Notes under the pieces: generated by a model
Seen by the model: only the letters and a program-made list of their open reading frames with translations
Databases searched by the model: none
What the model was told of the DNA's origin: nothing
NCBI GenBank assembly: GCA_027592485.1
Contig: JAQCKL010000109.1
Location: forward strand, 1 to 10,410
From: Cyanobacteriota bacterium
GTDB lineage: Bacteria > Cyanobacteriota > Cyanobacteriia > Phormidesmidales > Phormidesmidaceae
Length of the DNA stretch: 10,410 nucleotides
Direction of reading: 5' to 3'
Translations under genes and position numbers: made by a program
Shown: one piece after another, positions 1 through 5,454 of the stretch
Layout: every line of letters begins with the position of its first letter
How positions within the stretch are numbered: position 1 is the stretch's first letter

Positions 1-288
1 GATGGGGTAGAAGTGCAGGCCGATCGCGTTAGAGGAAGGCACAACCGCACCGGAGATGATGTTGTTGCCCATCATCAATGAGCCTTGAACGGGCTCACGG
101 ATGCCATCAATATCTACAGCGGGAGCTGCAATGAAAGCAATGATGAAACAGGTGGTTGCAGTGAGCAGGGTCGGAATCATCAGAACGCCGAACCAACCTA
201 CATAGAGGCGGTTATCGGTGCTGGTGATCCACTGACAGAACTGCTCCCATGCACCCACGTTTTCGCGAGTTCTAAGGGTAGAAGTCAT
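1..288 (-). CDS. psbA: Photosystem II D1 protein, N-terminal 96 residues (partial)
   Basis: D1 is the reaction-centre subunit of photosystem II in the thylakoid membrane; with D2 it binds P680, pheophytin, QB and most ligands of the Mn4CaO5 cluster. The gene reads leftward from ATG at 288 and runs off the left edge after 96 codons. The translation has the D1 hallmarks WEQFCQW (residues 14-20), YVGWFGVLMIPTLL in the first membrane helix, VDIDGIREP with Asp59 and Asp61, and NNIISGAVVPSSNAIGLHFYPI. Gly80 is retained, which argues against the microaerobic D1' form (usually Ala80). Residues 57 (Ala, usually Pro) and 72-73 (Met-Met, usually Leu-Tyr) look non-standard. Residue 130, which separates low-light from high-light forms, is outside the window. 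No Shine-Dalgarno is visible before the start. Confidence 0.97.
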   Translation of the reverse strand, partial: MTSTLRTRENVGAWEQFCQWITSTDNRLYVGWFGVLMIPTLLTATTCFIIAFIAAPAVDIDGIREPVQGSLMMGNNIISGAVVPSSNAIGLHFYPI

Positions 289-336
289 GAGGAAATAATG
301 GCCAGATATATCAGCAGAAATGGCAGGGCGTAGAAG

Positions 337-352
337 CTCACCCTAGGGTGAG
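337..352. promoter_or_regulatory. Perfect 16-bp palindrome upstream of psbA
   Basis: CTCACCCTAGGGTGAG is a perfect palindrome whose nearest edge lies 48 nt upstream of the psbA ATG at 288. It could be an operator or a hairpin near the 5' end of the psbA leader. No convincing -35/-10 pair was found around it, so the transcription start is not placed. The CCCTAGGG core recurs at 842-849 at a similar distance from the HIT gene. The palindrome is directly seen; the regulatory role is inference. Confidence 0.45.
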
Positions 353-447
353 TACAATTACCTGCTTGAGCCCTAGCCTAAGAGATGGAGGTTCTTCTTT
401 TGAAGAGTGTTGGCAAGATTCTTTTTGTATCGCAATAATTGGCAACA

Positions 448-795
448 CTAGCCAGGGGGCCAATGTAGCGATCGCCCACCCAATAAATGTAAATGCAAAT
501 GGAAGACCGTCTGCCCGCCATTGGTTCCAGTGTTGATCACCACGCGGTAACCATCGGTCGAAATCCCCAGTTGTTCAGCGACTGTCTTTACAGTTAGCAA
601 TAAATGTCCCAGGAGGGCCTTATCCTCCACCGTTGCATCGGCCAGCTTCGGAATTGGTTTCTTGGGAATCACCAACACATGAGTCGGTGCTTGGGGGGTA
701 ACGTCCCGAAACGCCAAACAGACATCGTCCTCATAAACGATGTCTGCGGGGATCTCGCGGCGAATGATCTTGCCGAAAATAGTGTCTTCAATCAT
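448..795 (-). CDS. HIT (histidine triad) family nucleotide-binding protein
   Basis: HINT-type HIT proteins are small homodimeric nucleoside phosphoramidate or nucleotidyl hydrolases; the cellular role in cyanobacteria is poorly defined. The 115-residue product shows EDTIFGKIIRREIPADIVYEDD at residues 3-24, HVLVIPKKPI at 39-48, and the triad HLHLHLL at 99-105 (His99, His101, His103). Its length fits the family. ATG at 795 is preferred because the family normally begins M-x-EDTIFGKI; an in-frame TTG at 828 would add 11 residues (GQIEIERDRP after the initiator) with no family counterpart. There is no clear Shine-Dalgarno. It lies 70 nt downstream of the unknown gene ending at 866, on the same strand, so co-transcription is possible, although a CCCTAGGG motif at 842-849 could mark its own promoter region. 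Confidence 0.93.
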   Translation of the reverse strand: MIEDTIFGKIIRREIPADIVYEDDVCLAFRDVTPQAPTHVLVIPKKPIPKLADATVEDKALLGHLLLTVKTVAEQLGISTDGYRVVINTGTNGGQTVFHLHLHLLGGRSLHWPPG

Positions 796-841
796 GGGGC
801 GGTCTCGTTCGATCTCGATTTGCCCCAATTCTAGGACCCAA

Positions 842-849
842 CCCTAGGG
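842..849. promoter_or_regulatory. CCCTAGGG motif upstream of the HIT gene
   Basis: This octamer palindrome lies 46 nt upstream of the HIT ATG at 795. Together with its flank (plus strand ACCCTAGGGATGAG) it resembles the psbA-proximal palindrome (ACCCTAGGGTGAG). A shared cis site is possible; function is not shown by the sequence. Confidence 0.3.
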
Positions 850-865
850 ATGAGACAGTAGGCGA

Positions 866-1255
866 TCAGGCGAGGGTTTCAGGGCAATACCCCAAACCCA
901 TCACAAATTGCTTACGGAACGCTTCGATTTCATCGCGGTCGGGTTGACCATGGGAAACCACTGCCACCTGATAGCGACGCATCACATCAACCGGAGACTG
1001 ACCTGTTTCTAAACCCCAGAGGGCCATACGCAGACGAATATTGGGTTCGTGGGTAATACCCAACTCGTTGAAGTAAGCGCGCAAGTCTTCCATCACTGAG
1101 GCATCCACCGTGTTGCGGAGCCTCACTTTGATCACCCATCCATCGATCTGGTGAATCACCGTCATGAAAGCGAGGGGCAGGGTAGAATTGCCCAGGAGAT
1201 GTTCAACGATCCTGAGGGTAAGACTGGCATTGGCGAGGTGATAGATGTAGTCCAT
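866..1255 (-). CDS. Conserved hypothetical protein, 129 aa
   Basis: I do not recognise a named family. The product starts MDYIYHLANASLTLRIVEHL and ends near GLGYCPETLA. It looks like a soluble, mixed alpha/beta protein: a beta-rich middle (TVIHQIDGWVIKVRLRN, about residues 32-48), then helices around DLRAYFNELGI and GQSPVDVMRRYQ, and a charged stretch GQPDRDEIEAFRKQF. No signal peptide or membrane segment is visible. ATG at 1255 is well supported by a strong Shine-Dalgarno (GGAGG at 1262-1266, minus strand, with AAGGAGGGG overall), the best ribosome site in the left half of the window. It is divergent from queA and 70 nt upstream of the HIT gene. The codon-level reading frame is clean, so it is very likely a real gene; it is probably conserved in cyanobacteria, but that is an impression, not a search result. 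Confidence 0.85.
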   Translation of the reverse strand: MDYIYHLANASLTLRIVEHLLGNSTLPLAFMTVIHQIDGWVIKVRLRNTVDASVMEDLRAYFNELGITHEPNIRLRMALWGLETGQSPVDVMRRYQVAVVSHGQPDRDEIEAFRKQFVMGLGYCPETLA

Positions 1256-1283
1256 CAGACCCCTCCTTGCTAAATGGGTACGT

Positions 1284-1303
1284 CTCTATTGTCTGTAATA
1301 GAG
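1284..1303. repeat. Inverted repeat in the divergent intergenic region
   Basis: CTCTATT (1284-1290) and AATAGAG (1297-1303) form a perfect 7-bp inverted repeat around a 6-nt spacer. It lies 29 nt upstream of the minus-strand gene starting at 1255 and about 64 nt upstream of queA. It may be an operator for either gene or a leader hairpin. No good sigma-70 boxes accompany it. Confidence 0.3.
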
Positions 1304-1366
1304 CGATTCCAGTCATTGGGTAACTCACCCGACCTACCCTGGGGGTTCTACCCAATTACAATCGTT

Positions 1367-2458
1367 ATGGGCCATTGCTCAGGTGATGACCTCTCTTTAG
1401 AGGCATACCAATATCTACTACCCTCAGGCTATATCGCCCAAAATCCGGTTGAGCCGAGAGATCATGCTCGGCTAATGGCAATCACCTCACCCACCGAGTA
1501 TTGCCATCACCACATTTTTGATTTGCCGACCCTGTTGCGCCCTGGCGATCTATTGGTGTTGAACGACACCAAGGTGATTCCGGCCCGGCTCTACGGCCAT
1601 AAACTGGGTGGTGCCAAAGTAGAGGTTTTGCTCCTAGAAGCGCGCGGTCCTCTGCAATGGCTGGCGTTAGTTAAGCCCGGTCGACGCCTACAGCCGGGAG
1701 CTGTTATTCACTTTGGGGCTGATCCCGCTCAGCCCGAACTCATGGCCCAGGTGACCACCACTGATTCAGAGACGGGGGGGCGATTACTCGATTTCACCGT
1801 ACCGTCTGGCGAAGCTTTAGAGACGGTGATAGATCGATTGGGGCAAATGCCCCTTCCCCCGTACATCACCGCCTCCGAGGCATTGCCAGAGCGCTATCAA
1901 ACCATTTACGCCAAATATCAGGGGGCCGTAGCCGCACCCACAGCAGGGTTGCATTTCACACAACAGCTCTTCGAGCAACTGGCCACGGCAGGGATCAACC
2001 ATGCTTTTTTAACCCTCCATGTCGGGGTGGGGACGTTTCGCCCGGTGGAAGCGGATGTCATTACTGACCATCAAATGCATGGGGAATGGCTAGATGTGCC
2101 AGAGGCTACCGTGGCAGCAATTCAAGCCACTAAGGCGAACGGCGGGCGGGTGATTGCGGTGGGAACCACTGTGATCCGAGCCCTAGAAGGTGCCGCCCAA
2201 GACGGCATCCTCCAACCTTTTCAGGGCAAAACGAATTTGTTCATCTACCCTGGCTATCGGTGGCAGGTGGTGGATGGTTTGATGACCAATTTTCACCTGC
2301 CAGGGTCTAGTCTACTAATGCTGGTCAGTGCCCTGGTGGGGCGACAGCGGCTGATGGATCTCTATCAGGCGGCGATCGCAGCCCAGTACCGGTTTTATTC
2401 ATTTGGTGATGCCATGGTGATCTTGCCAGAGGCGAGGCTTGAGCTGTCTGGCGATTGA
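1367..2458 (+). CDS. queA: S-adenosylmethionine:tRNA ribosyltransferase-isomerase
   Basis: QueA transfers and isomerises the ribosyl group of S-adenosylmethionine onto 7-aminomethyl-7-deazaguanine in the tRNA wobble position, making epoxyqueuosine in tRNAs with GUN anticodons; it is cytosolic. The 363-residue product carries the family signatures: VLNDTKVIPARL (64-75), QTIYAKYQGAVAAPTAGLHF (178-197), LHVGVGTFRPV (217-227), HQMHGEW (235-241), GTTVIRALE (266-274), FIYPGYRWQVVDGLMTNFHL (292-311) and PGSSLLMLVSAL. The reading frame stays open to 1274, but the extra 31 residues have no family counterpart, whereas ATG at 1367 places the first beta segment (LSLEAYQYLLP) close to the N terminus, as in other QueA proteins. 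The start remains moderately uncertain because no Shine-Dalgarno precedes it. It is monocistronic here, divergent on its left and convergent on its right. Confidence 0.96.
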   Translation: MGHCSGDDLSLEAYQYLLPSGYIAQNPVEPRDHARLMAITSPTEYCHHHIFDLPTLLRPGDLLVLNDTKVIPARLYGHKLGGAKVEVLLLEARGPLQWLALVKPGRRLQPGAVIHFGADPAQPELMAQVTTTDSETGGRLLDFTVPSGEALETVIDRLGQMPLPPYITASEALPERYQTIYAKYQGAVAAPTAGLHFTQQLFEQLATAGINHAFLTLHVGVGTFRPVEADVITDHQMHGEWLDVPEATVAAIQATKANGGRVIAVGTTVIRALEGAAQDGILQPFQGKTNLFIYPGYRWQVVDGLMTNFHLPGSSLLMLVSALVGRQRLMDLYQAAIAAQYRFYSFGDAMVILPEARLELSGD

Positions 2459-2546
2459 TCCATCACTGTGCCCTAGGACTCGATAGCGGAATTCACGTGA
2501 GCATTCCAGTTGCTCGCTCCCTTGCCCCTTACGCACCCCTGTGCTC

Positions 2547-2570
2547 AGCAATAGTGCTAGCACTGCTGCT
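2547..2570. terminator. Imperfect hairpin between convergent genes (possible terminator)
   Basis: Arms 2547-2558 and 2559-2570 pair at 10 of 12 positions plus a possible G-U pair; the centre AGTGCTAGCACT (2553-2564) is a perfect palindrome. It lies between the queA stop (2458) and the stop of the minus-strand gene at 2589, where a bidirectional terminator would be expected. No T-run follows on either strand, so intrinsic termination is doubtful. Confidence 0.35.
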
Positions 2571-2588
2571 ACTGGGTACTAGGGCTGG

Positions 2589-3281
2589 CTAGCGCAATTT
2601 TTGCTCAGACAAGCGCCGATTTTGCTCTAGGGTGAGCTGCACTTCTACGAGTTCCGCTAGGTGCTGTGTAAAGGTATTCATTTTTTTCTTGGCCGTGACC
2701 TTGCGGTGTAGTGCGGCCCTGGCAAGGTCCTCTCGGCCCTGATCTAATGCGGTTTGGGCCACCCGCTGCCAGGTGTCGGCATCCTGTTTGGCCCGCTGAT
2801 ATTGGGTTTGTAGGGTGCGATGGGCTCCCGCAATATCTCCCAGGGCCTGATGAAAAAGGGCGATCGCCGCTTCGGGAGAGCGATCGCGGGTCGTTCCTTC
2901 AATGAGTCGCCTCAGGTCAACCCCCTGGAGACGATCCAACTGCAAGCCGAACCCAGCTAATTGTTCACTTTCGTTGCGGCCGGTTTTACACCAGGTGGCA
3001 AAATGCTCACAGTTATTGGTGAGCAGATCGTATCGTTGCTCCCCCAAACGGCTCTCGGCCCGTTCGACCACTGTATCCGGCAACAAGGCAACCGGTTGAA
3101 CCTTAATGGTGATGGGTTTGCCTTGGCCAAACAAGGCTATGGACGTCCGGGCAACCTCAGCCGTATCTGTTTTCCGGTAATGGATAACAGTGCCATCCCC
3201 ACAGTCGATGCCATGGTGCTCATACACACTGGAAATTCCGATCCATTCCCGCATTGCATATATTTGGTCACCCCTGGCCAT
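2589..3281 (-). CDS. LRAT-like domain fused to a PspA/IM30-like coiled coil
   Basis: The 230-residue protein combines two recognisable parts. Residues 1-100 match the LRAT/NlpC-P60 superfamily ('NC' proteins): GDQIY at 4-8, HHGIDCGDGTVIHY at 22-35 (candidate His23 and His34) and NNCEHFATWC at 89-98 with candidate nucleophile Cys91. Relatives are thiol acyltransferases, phospholipases or peptidases; the substrate here cannot be read. Residues about 140-230 are helical, and WQRVAQTALDQGREDLARAAL (171-191) closely resembles the conserved PspA/Vipp1 segment that contains GxEDLAxxAL, the membrane-stress and membrane-remodelling family. The N-terminal amphipathic helix of PspA is absent. There is no signal peptide or membrane span. 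ATG at 3281 fits the domain start; the Shine-Dalgarno is weak. It is last in a minus-strand cluster, 41 nt after a small FHA gene. Two HIP1 sites (2860, 2880) lie within it. Domain calls are good; function is open. Confidence 0.88.
   Translation of the reverse strand: MARGDQIYAMREWIGISSVYEHHGIDCGDGTVIHYRKTDTAEVARTSIALFGQGKPITIKVQPVALLPDTVVERAESRLGEQRYDLLTNNCEHFATWCKTGRNESEQLAGFGLQLDRLQGVDLRRLIEGTTRDRSPEAAIALFHQALGDIAGAHRTLQTQYQRAKQDADTWQRVAQTALDQGREDLARAALHRKVTAKKKMNTFTQHLAELVEVQLTLEQNRRLSEQKLR
2860..2887. repeat. Two HIP1 octamers 20 bp apart
   Basis: GCGATCGC occurs at 2860-2867 and 2880-2887, inside the LRAT-PspA gene. Five more copies are at 468-475, 2372-2379, 6461-6468, 7515-7522 and 7674-7681. 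HIP1 is a highly over-represented palindrome in many cyanobacterial genomes, so these support the taxonomic assignment rather than a local function. Confidence 0.9.
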
Positions 3282-3322
3282 AGTCGTTCTTTATTGATCG
3301 TTAGATTCGATGGATGGGAGAC

Positions 3323-3790
3323 TTATGGTGTGGGTCTTCCCGATGTGGGTTCATCGTCTGAGGTGAGGGTTTTTTCTGATGGATGGGCACCAGAATGGAC
3401 GCCATTGTCTTGAGCCGCAGCCACCGCTTCTCGATGGGCTGCGACCTCTGACTTGAGTCGCATCAGGGCTTTGACGGCGGCGTGACCATCTTCGCCCACA
3501 CTGATTTGGATATTAGGGCCTGACCGCGCCAAACGAATAATAATCCCATCCGTTACAGGGACCTGAGTGACACGCTTACCGTCTAAATAGGTGCCGTTAG
3601 TGCCGAGGTTAACCACTTCCCAACCTGTTTTGCTGTGGCGAAGTTCGACGTGATGTCGAGACACAACCGCACTATACAAAACAACATTATTGTCGGTGGA
3701 GCGTCCAATGCGAATCACCGATTCTTCCTCAAAGGTCCAATGTTGAACCGGAGTTTCGTTGAGGGGATGGAGTAACGATAGGGTAATCAC
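3323..3790 (-). CDS. Small FHA-domain protein
   Basis: FHA domains bind phosphothreonine peptides and usually link Ser/Thr kinases to their targets. The 155-residue protein has one FHA domain at about residues 5-100 with all binding-site signatures intact: IRIGR (Gly29, Arg30), SRHH (Ser44, Arg45, His46, His47) and TNGTYLDG (Thr64-Gly71, including Asn65). The C-terminal 55 residues begin with a helix (AAVKALMRLKSEVAAHREAV) and end in a polar, Ser/Thr-rich tail that could itself be phosphorylated. The start is GTG at 3790, with no good Shine-Dalgarno; it is chosen because MITLSLLHPL directly opens the FHA fold. It is the middle gene of the minus-strand cluster, 68 nt after the zinc-ribbon/FHA gene and 41 nt before the LRAT-PspA gene, consistent with an operon. 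No kinase gene lies in the window. Confidence 0.92.
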   Translation of the reverse strand: MITLSLLHPLNETPVQHWTFEEESVIRIGRSTDNNVVLYSAVVSRHHVELRHSKTGWEVVNLGTNGTYLDGKRVTQVPVTDGIIIRLARSGPNIQISVGEDGHAAVKALMRLKSEVAAHREAVAAAQDNGVHSGAHPSEKTLTSDDEPTSGRPTP

Positions 3791-3858
3791 ATTACTTAAC
3801 CGCAGGCCGGAGTAAAAAAGGGCATGTAACTAAGCCAAGGGAGAAAACAAGTCTAAGT

Positions 3859-4641
3859 TTAGGAGGCTTGAAACAAAAAGGTGACTTTATCACCCTTGCC
3901 TAAAGCGATTCGATCTCCTGAACGAAGGCGGTGGCGGTTGCCGAAAGGCAAAGGCATATTATTGACATAGGTTCCATTGGAACTACCAATATCCTCAATA
4001 TAGTAAACATCCCCTTCTACCCGTAATTGGGCATGGACACGGGACACGATTTCAGAATTCGGAAATCCCGAGACATCGATATCAGGCGGGATCCGATCAT
4101 TGGGTTTGCCGATGCGAACGGTCGTGAGAGAAGTGGGCAACTCAATCGTGCCATTGGTTTGGACATGCAGGAGCTTGGCTTGATTGAACTGGAGCTGGGT
4201 AGAGCGATTTAGATTGGTATCGGGTTCTGCCGCTGGTCGGTTTGCATTGATTGCCTGAGATGGCAGACCCTCAGTTTGACTGGTAGACGAGAGGGCCGCA
4301 ACGGGCTCAATCCCATCAGACTCAACTATGGGAGTCCCGAACTCCGACATCGGCAAGGGAGTGACCCCTGCCATTGGTTCAGGGGCAATTAACGGTTCTG
4401 GTGGCGCTAAAGGCGGAATGTTAGGCAGGGGTACTTCGGCTGGTGTGGCGACGACTTCGGGTGCCATGGCAGGGGCGGGACTCTGTAGGTTAAACCCACA
4501 TTGTCCACAAAAGCTGGCATCCGATTGCACGGATGCACCGCAGCTGGGGCACGTCGTTGACGTGGGTAATGGCGTATAGCAAGCCTCGCATTGCACTGCC
4601 CCATCTGGATTTTGATGGTTGCAATTGGGACAAACAATCAT
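3859..4641 (-). CDS. Double zinc-ribbon FHA-domain protein
   Basis: The 260-residue protein begins with two zinc ribbons: Cys4, Cys7, Cys18, Cys21 (CPNC...CEAC) and Cys31, Cys34, Cys45, Cys48 (CPSC...CGQC). A Pro/Ala-rich low-complexity linker (about 51-145) follows, then a C-terminal FHA domain (about 155-258) with VRIGK, SRVHAQL (Ser200, Arg201, His203) and SSNGTYVNN (220-228). The Arg that normally follows the conserved Gly is Lys179, a mild departure. The protein is probably a cytosolic adaptor reading phosphothreonine marks; partners are unknown. ATG at 4641 is preferred over an in-frame start at 4716 because AAGGAG sits at 4648-4653, six bases upstream, and because the zinc ribbon then starts at the N terminus, as in relatives. 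It is first in the minus-strand cluster and divergent from the DUF3611 gene. Confidence 0.93.
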   Translation of the reverse strand: MIVCPNCNHQNPDGAVQCEACYTPLPTSTTCPSCGASVQSDASFCGQCGFNLQSPAPAMAPEVVATPAEVPLPNIPPLAPPEPLIAPEPMAGVTPLPMSEFGTPIVESDGIEPVAALSSTSQTEGLPSQAINANRPAAEPDTNLNRSTQLQFNQAKLLHVQTNGTIELPTSLTTVRIGKPNDRIPPDIDVSGFPNSEIVSRVHAQLRVEGDVYYIEDIGSSNGTYVNNMPLPFGNRHRLRSGDRIALGKGDKVTFLFQAS

Positions 4642-4784
4642 GAACCGCTCCTTTACACTGCGACCATGATAGAGGAGAGTTTTGTTCTGGAACGCAAGTC
4701 TTAAACCAGTTTTCACGCAAATTGACCGATTGCATGGGTCTGCTTGTCGGACTCCTAGCTATCGAGCCAGTCATCACCATGGTC

Positions 4785-4790
4785 TAAAAT
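4785..4790 (+). promoter_or_regulatory. Possible -10 element upstream of the DUF3611 gene
   Basis: TAAAAT lies 29 nt upstream of the ATG at 4820, a plausible place for a -10 box. No -35 box is found at the usual spacing; a -10-only promoter is possible in cyanobacteria. Weak call. Confidence 0.25.
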
Positions 4791-4797
4791 CACAACT

Positions 4798-4821
4798 AAT
4801 CCCCCTTTGATCCCCCTTGAT
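4798..4821. repeat. Short C-rich direct repeat before the DUF3611 start codon
   Basis: CCCCCTTTGAT (4801-4811) is followed at once by CCCCCTTGAT (4812-4821), whose last bases are part of the ATG. The run occupies the place where a Shine-Dalgarno would be. It resembles the C-run/T intergenic repeats dispersed in many cyanobacterial genomes; that likeness is from memory and needs a genome-wide count. Confidence 0.4.
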
Positions 4822-5401
4822 GGCCAGAGAACTTGACTACTCTTTACCCCCAGCGGTTCGTCGGATTGCGACGGCCTTGCGTTGGTATGGGTGGATCAGC
4901 GTCTGGGTCCAAGGGGTGCTCGGGATTATCTCTAGCCTAGTCTTACTCTTTGCTGTCGCCAGTTTGAGTGTCCGCTCTGGGGGGGGCAACCCTGGCACCA
5001 GCACTGGGTTTCTATTCGCGATTTTGGGACTGCTGGCCGTCTATGTAGGAGCCTTTTGGGGATTCCGTTACACCCGCTTAGCCAAGGGGTTACGGAGCAG
5101 CGACGTGGGCAAACGTCCCAAGCCCAAAGATGTTCTGCAAGCCCTAAGACTGGGGCTCCTGATCAGTCTGGGCGGGATGTTGGTGAGTTTGTTGGGGGGG
5201 CAGGCCATTATCGGCACCCTGCTGGCCAAGGCCCTATCCCAACCTCAAGGGGCGGCTGTGTTTGGGGCTGGTGCTAACGTCACTCAGTTTGTACAGCCCT
5301 TAGATATTTTTGTGGTGCAGGCCAATACCAATATTTTGCTGGCCCATTTTGGGGGCATTTCCTGTACGCTCTGGCTGTTCCGTACGGTTGATCGCTCATA
5401 G
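4820..5401 (+). CDS. DUF3611 family membrane protein (TIC21/PIC1-like)
   Basis: The 193-residue product is an integral membrane protein with about four hydrophobic segments, near residues 26-49, 62-83, 110-137 and 164-188. A short N-terminal helix (LPPAVRRIATALRWYGWISV) and the closing motif PLDIFVVQANTNILLAHFGG with CTLWLF are the hallmarks of DUF3611. This family includes the chloroplast inner-envelope protein TIC21/PIC1, proposed in preprotein import or iron transport, and its cyanobacterial relatives; the activity of this copy is not established. ATG at 4820 is chosen over the TTG directly before it. No Shine-Dalgarno is present because a C-rich repeat fills that space. selO follows 53 nt downstream on the same strand, so the two may be co-transcribed. 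The family call is fairly confident; the transport role is inference. Confidence 0.88.
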   Translation: MARELDYSLPPAVRRIATALRWYGWISVWVQGVLGIISSLVLLFAVASLSVRSGGGNPGTSTGFLFAILGLLAVYVGAFWGFRYTRLAKGLRSSDVGKRPKPKDVLQALRLGLLISLGGMLVSLLGGQAIIGTLLAKALSQPQGAAVFGAGANVTQFVQPLDIFVVQANTNILLAHFGGISCTLWLFRTVDRS

Positions 5402-5454
5402 TCTTGGTAAATGCCTCTTAGAATCAGGCTGTGGTGGACTGTAACAGGATGGCA

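Noticed and set aside
85..333. Plus-strand open frame of 82 codons at the left end
   Set aside because: It is antisense to psbA, whose minus-strand translation matches D1 almost residue for residue.
796..828. TTG start giving a longer HIT protein
   Set aside because: The family normally begins at the internal M-x-EDTIFGKI, and no ribosome site supports TTG.
1274..1366. N-terminal extension of queA
   Set aside because: The frame is open, but the extra 31 residues have no counterpart in QueA and would overlap the divergent promoter region.
2961..3413. Plus-strand open frame of 150 codons
   Set aside because: It is antisense to the LRAT-like domain and the end of the small FHA gene, both supported by motifs; its translation has no recognisable domain.
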